Shown here: piece after piece, positions 1-8,886 of the stretch
How the letters are laid out: every line of letters starts with the position of its first letter
Numbering within the stretch: the first letter of the stretch is position 1
Assembly (NCBI RefSeq): GCF_002197845.1
Contig: NZ_NIDE01000010.1
Span: 172,063-236,062, forward strand
Length of the DNA stretch: 64,000 nucleotides
Direction: 5' to 3'
Source: Fimbriiglobus ruber
GTDB taxonomy: Bacteria > Planctomycetota > Planctomycetia > Gemmatales > Gemmataceae
Notes under the pieces: model-generated
The model's input: only the letters and a program-made list of their open reading frames with translations
The model's database searches: none
Told to the model about the DNA's origin: nothing
Program-made: the position numbers and the translations under genes

Positions 1-48
1 CGTCGCGGCAGGCATTCCGGTCAGGACGACTACCAGCACGCGGTCATG

Positions 49-156
49 GGTAGTGACCCATTGCCACTTATGTCATTCGTCAGAATGATCGCAAAATCCG
101 AATTTGTAAAGACCTCTGCGAGCCTTTTGCCATACCAAGTCGCGCTGCGGGTCACG
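49..156 (-). repeat. Dispersed ~110-bp repeat, copy 1 (inverted)
   Basis: Read on the minus strand this begins with CCCGCAGCGCG and ends in GGGTCACTAC, with TTTTGCGATCATTCTGACGA inside. The same order of blocks occurs at 3952-4061 and 4240-4349 on the plus strand. The copies are diverged, so the family is old. No gene is seen in bases 1-208 apart from this repeat. Confidence 0.65.
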
Positions 157-208
157 ACCGTCAATTCGCCATCAACTATTCCCTTGGATTGCATCACTTC
201 GTGTACCC

Positions 209-3200
209 TTACTTGCCTTTATCCGCGCGATCTAGCACAACTCCAAGATCGTGCCACAGTGCGAGGTAAGCGATGCGTTCATCCGCAGGCAGCATTTCCA
301 GTGCTGCAGGTTCGCGTATCCCCGTCAGGTCGGTGTCGTTTCGCCAGCGCGTAAGTGTTTGCTGAACCAGTTCACGGTACTTGGCGGGCTCTCTACGCAT
401 CGCTTTGTCCCATGCGGTTAAATCCTCCCTCAGCCACTGGTGCGCCTGCCTGCGCCAGAAACTTCGCTCTTCCAGTTCCTCCCCGAGTTCATCGGCATCC
501 TTACCGCGGCCGCTGCCAGCCAGTGCGGCAAAACGGGCGGCATTGTAGCGGTGGCCGCCGCCGAGATCCTCTGCCAGGTGGGGCGCGGAGGCAAAGACAT
601 CGGAATAGAGGCGGGTCGAGGTGCGAGTGCGGTTTGTAAACTGGCAGACACCGAGCAGGGCGAGACGCTCGTCGTTGTCGCGGGGTTGGTACTTCCCGGC
701 CAGGAAAGCCGACAGGTCCGGCACAATTAGACGCTCAGCCTCCCAGCGAAGCGCATGGCAAATCCAACCATCCTGGTCGCGTACCTGGTTAGCTCTCCAG
801 TCGTAATCCAGGATGGCGCTGGCGAGTGTTTTCCGAGCTTCGGCCGTCCGTCCGTTGCGATGCAGAGCCATGGCGAGAACGAGACGGGAGGCCGGTCCAC
901 CTACCCGGGATGCCTCTCCGTTCATCGCCGCAATTGCCTGATCGAACCGCCCCTGGCGGTAATCCGCCAGTCCTTGAGCGAACAGAAAACTAGGGTAAAC
1001 AGCCGCATATTTCGCGTTCTTGGCCGCTCCGGCGCGCTCGGCGAGAGCGACGGCCTGGAGCAATTCGTCTCCCGTCGCGGGCAGAAGCAAACACGCCCGA
1101 CTGGTCCGCTCCGCGATGGAGGGATCAATGGTCCCTCCGAAGGTGGCGAGCAAGGCTTTCCGAGCGCGGTGGTATTCGTCCTCCCGACCCAAGAATAAGC
1201 ACAACTCGGCGTACCCATACCAGGCATTGTGCTCGGCCGGTTTGGCTTCGAGAGCCGCCTGCCATGCGATTCGCGCATCGTCCACCTGTCCCTGCCGCAT
1301 CAAGAAGGTCCGCAATCCTCTTTGAGACTCGTTATTTTTCGGTTCGAGAGTGACTGCTTGTCGGTGCTGAAGGAGCGCTTCATCGTGCCGGTCCTTTTTT
1401 TCAAGACAATAGCCGTGGATGGTATGGAGTATGGCCGCTTTGGGGTAGGAGCGACGTGCCACATCGATTTCGTGAATCGCTTCGTCATAACGACGCAGAG
1501 GTAGCAAAGCGAAAACTAGGTTGTAATGAATCTGCGCTACCGAAGGTTCAAGTTCCAAAGCCCGGTAATACTGCTCTAGGGCTTCTTCGTTCCGTCCCAA
1601 TCTATTTAACGACTGACCGAGATTGTTGTTCGCGTTGGCCGTTTCCGGTCGAGCAGCGAGCGCTGCTTGATAGTAGCGTATCGCCTCCACGTGATCATTC
1701 TTTTCTGCCAAAATGTAGCCGAGCCAAAAATTGACCCAAAAGTCGTTGGGATGCGCCTGCTGAACTCTCCTCATGAACGGTACGGGATCCTTGCCTTTGG
1801 CTCTCCAATACTTGGCTAGCGCCAGGAGCAAGGCTGCCGACTGTTCGTGGACCGGAGCCCTGTCGAGCAATTTGGCTAAGGCAACCTCATCCTTGCGGAT
1901 GTCTGGATCCCGAGCAAGGGTACGCCACTCCGATCGGTCCGGGTCGGAATGTGCCGCCACCTTCAGTAGCCAAGCTTGGCGGTGCAGATCATTGGTGGAA
2001 GTACTCCAGTGATCGAGCGCTGCCACCAGCGCATTGCCGATGTGCGATTCCTGGACCTTTGCAACAATGGCTTGCGGGTTGTCGTGAAGTTGCCCGAACC
2101 CTGCCTCGCGGAATACGATTTCGTAGTTCTTGTCGGCCGGCGCAAAATCGAGGTATTCCCCAGACCTCGAAAACGCATTAAGGCGAATGGTTTCGAGCCG
2201 GGCCGCCAATTGCAAATCACGGGTACCCTGCTCCATGCGTTGGCAAAGGTCGGCCGAGGCACGATTACCCAGGCGAGCTTTTGCCCGCTCTAGCGCGGCG
2301 GTCGCCTGGGACCAGGAAGACTTTTTCATCCAGCGGACCATGTCGCGCAAATCTTCGTCCGCAGCCCGCTCGGAAGCCGCCTCGTCTGCATGCGCCGCCC
2401 GCGTGGCGGCCGTGCGCTCCGAGATGAGCCACAGTCCGCCTCCGATCAAGGTAACCGCCAATACCGTGGCGACCGCGACTGCCCCCGAAAGTGCCGGTCG
2501 ACGGCGGACCCGCCGGGCCAAACGCTCATATCGGTGTTCCGGTCGCGCCGCGATCGCTTCACCGCGAAGGAAATGTTGGAGATCCTCCCCAAGAGCGGCG
2601 GCGCTGGTGTAGCGTTGCTGTGGCTCCTTGCGCAGACATTTCAGGCAGATGGTTTCCAAGTCCCGTGGTACCTTGCCGTTCAATCGCGACGGAGCCACCG
2701 GATCCTGAGCGATGACTTGCTGGATCGTTTCCGCCGCCGTCTCCGCTCGGAACGGCGGCCGGCCCGTCAGCAATTCGTACAAAATCGCCCCCAACGCATA
2801 GATATCGACGGCAGGTCCGACCGCGAGCGGCTCACCCCTGGCTTGTTCGGGTGCCATGTAGCTCGGGGTCCCGATTACGGAACCGGTCCGGGTGAGACCG
2901 TCCTCGCCGCCGAAGCGCCGGGCGAGCCCGAAGTCACTGATCTTGGGCGTGCCGTTGGCGGTGAGAAGGACGTTGGCTGGCTTAAGGTCGCGGTGGACGA
3001 TTTTCCCCTGGTGAGCAGCCTGCGCGGCTTCGGCCAAGGTCGCCAGTAGAACGGCCGCCTGCCGAGCCGGATGGGGCGTGCCCGCCAGTTTCTGGGAAAG
3101 GCTGCCGCCCTCGACAAATTCCATCGTGAAGTAGGGCCGTCCTTCCGAATCCCCAACGTCGTGGATTTGCACGATGCTGGGGTGCTGTAGCCCCGCTATT

Positions 3201-3589
3201 GCCTCCGCTTCGCGCTGGAACCTCTCCCGTTCGAGTGGGCCGGCATATGCGCCGGTGAGAACCATCTTCAACGCGACGATACGATTGAGACGCAGGTGAC
3301 GCGCTCGGAAAACGATGCCCATACCACCGCGGCCAAGCAACGCTTCGACTTCATAGCCAGGGATCTGAGGAAGGTCCGCTCCGTCATGAATGCTGGGCTC
3401 GACACCACAGCCCGAAGGCAGTCCCGCTGGAAACAAGGCATTCAGATGAGCATCCCACTGGCGTAGCCGCCGCCAGCGTTCGCAGACCTGTGGAAGCAAC
3501 TCGGGAGAGTCGCGACACACGTCTTCGGGCGAATGAGCAGATTCCAGCAACGCTTCGAGCAGTTTTTGAACTCTCGGATCACTGGCCAT
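209..3589 (-). CDS. Ser/Thr protein kinase with C-terminal TPR repeats
   Basis: A 1126-residue Hanks-type kinase. The glycine loop GRGGMG is at about 86-91, the ATP lysine at 108, the catalytic HRDLKPAN at 199-206, DFG at 219-221 and APE at 246-248, so every core catalytic residue is present. One hydrophobic segment near 370-393 should anchor it in the membrane with the kinase domain inside. The rest, from about 400, is helical with clear TPR units around 640-840, likely a partner-binding platform outside the cytoplasm. A short N-terminal region (1-75) precedes the kinase, as is common in Gemmataceae kinases. GGGAGA lies just before the ATG. The substrate is unknown. Confidence 0.95.
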   Translation of the reverse strand: MASDPRVQKLLEALLESAHSPEDVCRDSPELLPQVCERWRRLRQWDAHLNALFPAGLPSGCGVEPSIHDGADLPQIPGYEVEALLGRGGMGIVFRARHLRLNRIVALKMVLTGAYAGPLERERFQREAEAIAGLQHPSIVQIHDVGDSEGRPYFTMEFVEGGSLSQKLAGTPHPARQAAVLLATLAEAAQAAHQGKIVHRDLKPANVLLTANGTPKISDFGLARRFGGEDGLTRTGSVIGTPSYMAPEQARGEPLAVGPAVDIYALGAILYELLTGRPPFRAETAAETIQQVIAQDPVAPSRLNGKVPRDLETICLKCLRKEPQQRYTSAAALGEDLQHFLRGEAIAARPEHRYERLARRVRRRPALSGAVAVATVLAVTLIGGGLWLISERTAATRAAHADEAASERAADEDLRDMVRWMKKSSWSQATAALERAKARLGNRASADLCQRMEQGTRDLQLAARLETIRLNAFSRSGEYLDFAPADKNYEIVFREAGFGQLHDNPQAIVAKVQESHIGNALVAALDHWSTSTNDLHRQAWLLKVAAHSDPDRSEWRTLARDPDIRKDEVALAKLLDRAPVHEQSAALLLALAKYWRAKGKDPVPFMRRVQQAHPNDFWVNFWLGYILAEKNDHVEAIRYYQAALAARPETANANNNLGQSLNRLGRNEEALEQYYRALELEPSVAQIHYNLVFALLPLRRYDEAIHEIDVARRSYPKAAILHTIHGYCLEKKDRHDEALLQHRQAVTLEPKNNESQRGLRTFLMRQGQVDDARIAWQAALEAKPAEHNAWYGYAELCLFLGREDEYHRARKALLATFGGTIDPSIAERTSRACLLLPATGDELLQAVALAERAGAAKNAKYAAVYPSFLFAQGLADYRQGRFDQAIAAMNGEASRVGGPASRLVLAMALHRNGRTAEARKTLASAILDYDWRANQVRDQDGWICHALRWEAERLIVPDLSAFLAGKYQPRDNDERLALLGVCQFTNRTRTSTRLYSDVFASAPHLAEDLGGGHRYNAARFAALAGSGRGKDADELGEELEERSFWRRQAHQWLREDLTAWDKAMRREPAKYRELVQQTLTRWRNDTDLTGIREPAALEMLPADERIAYLALWHDLGVVLDRADKGK

Positions 3590-3951
3590 CAGATTTCTCC
3601 CAGCTTGTCTATTTGGCTACTGATCCGTAGGTAGACAACCCTGTATGCAATTTTGCTTTCGAGTCCGATTTTCAAGCAGTTTCGTCAATGGACGCATAGC
3701 CGTAGGAGCCTGCGGGTCAGTAGGGTCTTGACACCTATCCGGTTCGGCACTCGAACTCATGGTGCTAGTCTTTAGTGATACCTAAGCCGCTTGTGGCCAG
3801 AACCGTCCCCAACCCTTTGGTCAATTCCCTGACGGCCGGCCCTTCACCTAAGCGCCGAGCCAGGTCATTCCGCTCCCACCGCATGTGCCGGTTGGCCAGG
3901 ACGAAGAATCAGCGCTAGCCAGAACGTACTTCGCGCAGGGCCTCGAATAAC
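3590..3951. other. Intergenic region without a convincing gene
   Basis: The stretch upstream of the kinase holds no long reading frame. On the minus strand about 3776-3900 encodes a short open stretch (starting MRWERNDLARRLGEG) that could be a gene remnant, but it has no family I recognise. The kinase promoter should lie here, but no clear -35/-10 pair is seen. Confidence 0.4.
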
Positions 3952-4061
3952 GGTAGTGTCCCGCAGCGCGGCACGCTATTGCAAATGACCCACAGAAATC
4001 TTGGCTGATTCAGACTTTGCGGTCGCTCAAGCGAAAGTTATTACGCGCAGCGAGTCACTAG
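3952..4061 (+). repeat. Dispersed ~110-bp repeat, copy 2
   Basis: Runs from CGGTAGTGTCCCGCAGCGCG to the block GCAGCGAGTCACTA. It directly abuts the phospholipase D remnant, and copy 3 abuts that remnant's other end in the same orientation, so the remnant is framed by direct repeats. Confidence 0.7.
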
Positions 4062-4242
4062 ACGATCATCCAGCACCAGTTCATGGTGGTGGACGGGGTA
4101 ACGGTGGAAACGGAGTCGTTCAACTTCACGACCGCGGCCGAGGAGCATAACGCAGAGAATGCGCTGTTCCTACGGGACGCTGCCCAGGTCGCGGGAGCGT
4201 ACGAAATGAACTGGGAGCGCCTATGGAGCGAAAGCCGGTAGT
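4062..4242 (+). pseudogene. C-terminal remnant of a phospholipase D-family nuclease
   Basis: One frame reads QHQFMVVDG, then SFNFT, AAEEHNAEN and WERLWSESR before a stop at 4240-4242. This is the layout of the second HKD motif and C-terminus of Nuc/PLD-like nucleases (H-x-K-x4-D, then a SFNFT strand and NAEN). The HKD motif is damaged: the spacing after His is one residue short and the lysine is missing. The N-terminal half is absent because the dispersed repeat replaces it. This is therefore a dead fragment. Confidence 0.65.
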
Positions 4243-4349
4243 GGCCCGCAGCGCGGCACGGGATGGCAAACGGCCCGCAGAAGCACCTACAGGTTCGGAC
4301 TTTGCGATCGTCCTGACGAAAGCCATCACGCGCAGCGAGTCACTACCCG
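4240..4349 (+). repeat. Dispersed ~110-bp repeat, copy 3
   Basis: Begins GTAGTGGCCCGCAGCGCGGC and ends GCGCAGCGAGTCACTACC. It is the closest of the three to copy 2 and starts at the stop codon of the phospholipase D remnant. The 4350-4572 stretch after it holds only a 35-codon open frame (4372-4479) without support. Confidence 0.7.
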
Positions 4350-4572
4350 AAAGCCAGCCGTGGCATAAGCCATGAACCCCTCGCCCCAGGACATTGCCAA
4401 CGCTGCCCGTCGTTCTGAAATCTCGGGGTGGAAACTCACAGAACTTGGGCGTCCAAAGGTGATCGAGGCGGCGAAGTGACAGGGACAACTGGCAACAGAT
4501 CAGACGACCGGTAAACGCCTACGAGCGGCCGGTCGTGCGACTCGTAGGCTTGGACGTCGTTAACCACTTCCG

Positions 4573-5274
4573 TTACGGGCGGACCGGAACCACCAGACCC
4601 GCCGGTATCACGACTGGCACGGGCTTCTGCTTGCTCATCTCCAACAGGCGCAGCTTTACGGCGTTAGCCAGCTTCTTTTCTTTCACTTGATTGGTCTGGG
4701 ATATCGTGTTGCTTTCGCCGTTCGCGTGGATAGCGGCCCCTTCCAGCGACACACCAGCGAACAAGCCCCGGTTGCGTGAGTACGAGACGATCTCCGCTTC
4801 CAATTTGGCGTCCGTCGCCGCCGCCGCCATCCGACCGAGCGGTCCGGCAGCAACCGCCGCGTCCGCCCCGAGGGTGATCTTGACCTTGCCCTCCAGCAGC
4901 CGGTCCAAACTCTTGTGGCCTCGAAACACGAGCACCACATCGGTGGACTCGACGCCGGCTTGGAACCCGACGCTAGCCCCGCCCAAATCGACGAACACGG
5001 GATCGCACCAGTTGCCGTCTTTGTCCTTGGCCATCACGATCCCATGACCGCCGCGGCCGCCGACGACGAACCCGGCTTTGATGACCCGTGGGATAACGGC
5101 CACGCCTTTTGCGTCCGCGAGGAGGGCGGCCGGGATACTGTTGAGCGGAATCTTGTTTAAATCGTCAAGGACCTCGGCGGCGTCCTCCAGCGTCTTTTCG
5201 TTACTCGGCGGGAGAGCGACGGCGGGTGCAACAAATAAGGCGATCGTAAGGCCGGTCAGTAAATAGCGGCGCAT
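4573..5274 (-). CDS. SYLF (Ysc84-type) lipid-binding domain protein, secreted
   Basis: A 233-residue protein with an N-terminal signal peptide (MRRYLLTG, a hydrophobic core, then VALP). The body matches the SYLF/DUF500 family: AKGVAVIPRVIKAGFVVGG is followed by GHGIVM, then a glycine-rich region and the repeated ADAAVAAGPLGR segment. SYLF domains bind phosphoinositides in eukaryotes; in bacteria they are exported proteins of unclear role. The chosen ATG at 5274 gives the signal peptide directly and has AAGGAC upstream. A longer frame starting at 5331 would bury the signal peptide. It appears to be a single-gene unit. Confidence 0.9.
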   Translation of the reverse strand: MRRYLLTGLTIALFVAPAVALPPSNEKTLEDAAEVLDDLNKIPLNSIPAALLADAKGVAVIPRVIKAGFVVGGRGGHGIVMAKDKDGNWCDPVFVDLGGASVGFQAGVESTDVVLVFRGHKSLDRLLEGKVKITLGADAAVAAGPLGRMAAAATDAKLEAEIVSYSRNRGLFAGVSLEGAAIHANGESNTISQTNQVKEKKLANAVKLRLLEMSKQKPVPVVIPAGLVVPVRP

Positions 5275-5609
5275 GTGGAAGTCCTTTTCACTCGCGAGGC
5301 GATTTGGCACGACGCAGATTGAGTAATGCAATTGTCAGGCCGTGTCAAGGCCGCCAGATGACAGATGAGGCGTGAGGAGCGGGACCATGCCCGGTCAGGT
5401 CGTGGTGGTGTTTGCAACCCTACAGTTGGCAACTTGGTGGATCTAGGCAACCGACCGTTTCCGAACCCAACGCGAAACCGCTCCCGTCCGCGTCTGGGGT
5501 GGGTAACGAATTGCACACCCCTGCGCATCCAGTTTCGACTGCTGTCGCGATGACATTCTGGAGAGTAGCAGCGTTACAGCCGGAACCGCTCGATCTACCC
5601 GACGGCTAA
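5275..5609. other. Intergenic region, no gene seen
   Basis: Upstream of the SYLF gene and downstream of the next minus-strand gene. No reading frame with a family signal and no strong hairpin followed by T residues was found. The SYLF promoter should lie here. Confidence 0.4.
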
Positions 5610-5939
5610 TTACCGCAACGCCTCAAGGTATCTGTAGTCGTACACCCACTCCCAGTCCGGCAGGTCGCTCAGTATGGCTACCCGGCCGCCAGCTAGGAAC
5701 GCGAGTTTGAACACCTCCCACTCGGAGTCATTGATGTGGCCGACGTGGGACGTGGCTCCGCCCTCTTCCCATGTGATTGTTACCCCCCGCCCGTCATCCG
5801 CGTAGCTCCCGATCCCAGTCACGCGTCCGGAGTGCCAGACGAACTGGGACCCGGCGGCTGTCGCCTGGGCCGCCTCCAACCCCTCGGGACTGGGGTCGTG
5901 GATCTGGTGCCCTTTGGCCGCCGCCTTTTTCTTCGCCAT
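5610..5939 (-). CDS. Hypothetical protein, 109 aa
   Basis: I do not recognise a family. The protein starts MAKKKAAAKG, a short basic tail, and continues into a compact domain rich in Gly, Trp and acidic residues (ITWEEGGA, NDSEWEVFKLAF, DLPDWEWVYDYRYLE). No membrane segment or signal peptide is seen. The start at 5939 is preceded by GGAGAG; a longer frame to 6092 lacks a ribosome site. It is transcribed away from the ATP-grasp gene. Confidence 0.6.
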   Translation of the reverse strand: MAKKKAAAKGHQIHDPSPEGLEAAQATAAGSQFVWHSGRVTGIGSYADDGRGVTITWEEGGATSHVGHINDSEWEVFKLAFLAGGRVAILSDLPDWEWVYDYRYLEALR

Positions 5940-6340
5940 CAATCGCTCTCCGTGTGGCCGCCCCCGCAGGTCCGGTTCGAGCCGAATCTCGGGCGCTGGG
6001 TGTATCATACGAGAATCACGGCCCGATGGACGGGCTAATTGATCGAAACCCAACTGGTCAGACACATATTTGCTAAAAGTGGAGATCGTCAACTTCAGTC
6101 ACCATTTGAAAATACTCCGTCTGGCCGAGATGGTCGAAGCCAAGAGCTTTGGGCGGCTTATGGAATACGCGCTGACCTCCGAATGGGCTTCGGATGACGG
6201 AGCGATCTCTGTGGACGTCGGGGTGTATCGTGTGGTACTTCCAGCGATGGGGTAACGCAATATCTGATTGCGGCAAGACCGAGTGCGTGCCATAAATGAA
6301 AGGACCCCGGCGAGATAATCCGCCGAGGTTCAAGTAGCTT

Positions 6341-7243
6341 ATGACCCTCGCCATCGCCCAGTATGTCACGTCCTTCGAGGCCCTCGACCGGCAGCTTGCT
6401 TACGAGAGCATTTCTGACGACCCTGAAAACTACCACCGCTGCGTCGCGAGAGAAAGAACCCTGGAGATCGAAGCCTGCCGGCAGGTCGGAATTCCATGCT
6501 TCCTGATCCTCGATACGCCAGAAACACAGCGCATCCGAATGATCGGCCACGGCCAAGACCAGTTCCGGAGACACCTGCTCTTCGATTCTGAGCGGAACCC
6601 GGTTGATTCGCTGGCAGGGTACGAGGTTTTGCTGAGGACCTGCGTGTCGCACGAGCAGTCACCGCTGGAATTCATTGAGGCGATGGGCGGGGTGAACGTC
6701 GCGGATTGGGCGTCCCAGGTGAAAACCCAGGAGTGGTACAAGCACGTTCGGCCCGAGTACCTGAAACGGAAGATGGCCTGGTTCCCCCTGGATCAAGCGC
6801 CGGATCTCTCCGGGTTCAAGGTCGACGGCCAGTTCTTCGCGAAGACGAGCTTCAAGGCGATTTCAGGGGTGACGGACAGCCTTCTCTCGTTGCTGGGCTA
6901 CGAAGTCGAGATGATGCCGCCGGGTACGGAAATAATCGTTTCGGAGCCGATCCGGTTGCCGACGGATGCTCGGGGGAAGCGAGAGTACCGCTGCTTCGTA
7001 GTGAGGAAAATCAGTTCGATCTCGCGGTACATCGACTACGACACGGCTTACGAGATTCCGGGAGAGGTCGAGGAGTTTGCGACGGCGTTCATCGCCGATC
7101 ACCAGGGCGTTTTGCCGGAGTGCTATGTGCTGGACGTGGCCGAGAGCGACCGTGGCTTGGTTGTCATCGAGTTGAATGGGATCGTGGCATCGGGAAGGTA
7201 CGAGCGGAACTGCTTCAGGAAGCTGCTGGGAGATTTGCGATAA
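6341..7243 (+). CDS. ATP-grasp domain protein (R2K-type)
   Basis: A 300-residue protein. The C-terminal half fits an ATP-grasp fold of the DUF4343/R2K type: FFAKTSFKAISG (nucleotide-binding strand), EIIVSEPIRLP, EYRCFVV, then YVLDVAESD and VVIELNGIV, which supplies the metal-binding Glu and Asn. Such proteins join a carboxylate to an amine; the substrate here is unknown, and phage and plasmid relatives may act on peptides. The N-terminal ~150 residues have no clear motif. A copy of the structured repeat family follows four bases after the stop. Confidence 0.7.
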   Translation: MTLAIAQYVTSFEALDRQLAYESISDDPENYHRCVARERTLEIEACRQVGIPCFLILDTPETQRIRMIGHGQDQFRRHLLFDSERNPVDSLAGYEVLLRTCVSHEQSPLEFIEAMGGVNVADWASQVKTQEWYKHVRPEYLKRKMAWFPLDQAPDLSGFKVDGQFFAKTSFKAISGVTDSLLSLLGYEVEMMPPGTEIIVSEPIRLPTDARGKREYRCFVVRKISSISRYIDYDTAYEIPGEVEEFATAFIADHQGVLPECYVLDVAESDRGLVVIELNGIVASGRYERNCFRKLLGDLR

Positions 7244-7246
7244 GGC

Positions 7247-7298
7247 TTTGGGCGTCCCCCTCGGGTCACGTCCTGCTTGAGTGCCGCCCTGCGGTGCC
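7247..7298 (+). repeat. Structured repeat family, partial copy
   Basis: The 5' half of the ~85-base repeat found complete at 10297, 19325, 25816, 35264 and 37375. It has TTTGGGCGTC, a CCC/GGG arm and CGCCCTGCGG, but the closing GACGC arm is missing. It starts four bases after the ATP-grasp stop codon. Confidence 0.55.
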
Positions 7299-7336
7299 AA
7301 AGGAAATTCTCGAGCGGCCTCACAGCGGCTTTCGAC

Positions 7337-7888
7337 TCATTGAACCTTTATGACCCCCTTTCCCATAACTGGTTCGCCAACATAACCACTCCCTCCGAAG
7401 TCGAACCCAATCTCTCCATTCCCATACTTTCCCGTAAAATTTTGCTGGAATTTGCCGGACTTTTCCGTTTTGAATTTGATGGTGCCCTCTTTCCCGATCG
7501 GGGCGGTTCCCGTCACTTTCACCTCCCGTGAGCCTCCGTCCGTAATCGTAAGCTGCCCCTCGAAAGATGTCTTATTACGGCTGGTGATTTCCAGTCGCAC
7601 TTGTTGTTTAGCATCGAAGCCGACAAAATTCCGGAACCCGACGAAGATTGTGCCCTTGGTGAAGGGGTCCTCCACCGTCAGTTTGTCGGCCGGTTTCTTG
7701 GCGTCTGCCTGGAGTTGCTTGTTCTCTGTTTCAAGCTTCTCCATCTTGAGTTTTGCTGCCTCCAATTTGGCTTCGAGGAGTTCGATTTTCTCCTTCAGCC
7801 GTTTCACCTCGTCCGAGTCCTGCCCGCGGGCATTCGACGCCCCGGAAAGAACAAACAAGGCCACTACCAGCATCGTGAATCGTACCAC
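7337..7888 (-). CDS. Secreted coiled-coil protein of unknown function
   Basis: A 183-residue protein with a signal peptide (VRFTMLVVALFVLSG, cleavage near NARG), then a heptad-rich coiled coil (VKRLKEKIELLEAKLEAA, about 30 further residues) and a C-terminal beta-rich domain with alternating Gly and Lys. The GTG at 7888 is chosen because GGAG lies six bases upstream and the signal peptide then sits at the N-terminus. The alternative ATG at 7936 lacks a ribosome site. Planctomycetes carry many such exported proteins; no specific family is recognised. Confidence 0.65.
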   Translation of the reverse strand: MVRFTMLVVALFVLSGASNARGQDSDEVKRLKEKIELLEAKLEAAKLKMEKLETENKQLQADAKKPADKLTVEDPFTKGTIFVGFRNFVGFDAKQQVRLEITSRNKTSFEGQLTITDGGSREVKVTGTAPIGKEGTIKFKTEKSGKFQQNFTGKYGNGEIGFDFGGSGYVGEPVMGKGVIKVQ

Positions 7889-8136
7889 TGCTGTCTCCGC
7901 GATTCGGGGCTTCTGGGGCAACGACGTTAAGAACACGTTTTTGTGTAATTGCCGCCCACAGGAAATACGTGGTTTACCTGATATTCTACTCTACAGAATA
8001 CCTCGTCCCCAAGCGAACTCGGATCGGATTATCGAAGCATCCAGGTAGCCAAGAGGATACCGTAACCCATTGCCCTGTTAGATCTTGTGTCCCTCCTGGC
8101 TCACACACCGCTGTTAAATCGAAAGAGTCCCATTTA

Positions 8137-8769
8137 CTAATTTTTCCCCAAGCACCCGTCTACACACCAGCATCCCCTCACGTGAGGCCCCGGCCCCCGG
8201 CAGTGGCTCAGTACCTGGTCGTCGCAGCAGTTGGCATCCTGCAAGGCGTCGGCGAGGATCGGCATCGCAGAGAAGTCTCGGGAGTCATACATCTGCTGGG
8301 CGAGGGTGGTGACGGTGGAGGTGAGCCAGGAGGGGTCGAAGGAGACTGGACGGAAGGGGTTGCCGAAGATGCAATACAGAAGCGCGACCTGCACCCGATA
8401 CTCTTTTTTTCGATTTCGTGTCGCGGTTGCTGTTCGTCTGCTTGATTCGATGGCTGAAGCCAATGGACTGCTGTCGGTACACGCGTAGGCCGAAAGAGCA
8501 GCGGCACGGAAGATTGGACCTCCGAGCCCTTTCTTGCCCCCGAGACTTGCGGACTTCCTGGCCTTGGCAAAGCCGCCGACATCTTCACCATCGACATACC
8601 GTTCAGCAGCAGTGACTCCCAGTTGACTACCTTCATGAATGACTAGCTGCCAAATACGTCTGGTGCAGGCACATGCAAACAATCTAAATTTTCGGCCTCC
8701 TTCTTTTCCGCGAAGGAATTCGAGCATCGGCGATGGTTTTTCGCCTGCTAGCCATTCTTCTTCCGTCAT
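8137..8769 (-). CDS. MTEEEWLA-family protein, copy 1
   Basis: A 210-residue protein of a family I associate with Gemmataceae. It opens MTEEEWLAGEKPSPMLEFL, has a Cys/Arg block LFACACTRRIW and closes with MPILADALQDANCCDD, LSHCRGPGPHVRGCW and a VD/LGK tail. A second full copy is at 35591-36232 and a truncated one at 10107-10268. The conserved Cys, His and Arg suggest a metal site or redox role, but function is unknown. The C-terminus differs slightly from the usual VVDLLLGK pattern (CVDGCLGKN). Confidence 0.75.
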   Translation of the reverse strand: MTEEEWLAGEKPSPMLEFLRGKEGGRKFRLFACACTRRIWQLVIHEGSQLGVTAAERYVDGEDVGGFAKARKSASLGGKKGLGGPIFRAAALSAYACTDSSPLASAIESSRRTATATRNRKKEYRVQVALLYCIFGNPFRPVSFDPSWLTSTVTTLAQQMYDSRDFSAMPILADALQDANCCDDQVLSHCRGPGPHVRGCWCVDGCLGKN

Positions 8770-8886
8770 GGCTTACTCCAATTTGCTCCGAAAGTCCGTT
8801 TTTAAAACGAAATCCCATAGACGCAAACGGTCGTTCTCTTCCTGAAGAAATATTTGCGGAAAAGCACAAGAAAAAGACTTAAGCTT

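Noticed and set aside
4372..4479. 35-codon open frame after the third ~110-bp repeat
   Set aside because: No ribosome site, no family signal, and it lies in decayed sequence.
6070..6255. 61-codon frame with TTG start before the ATP-grasp gene
   Set aside because: No ribosome site and no recognisable protein pattern.
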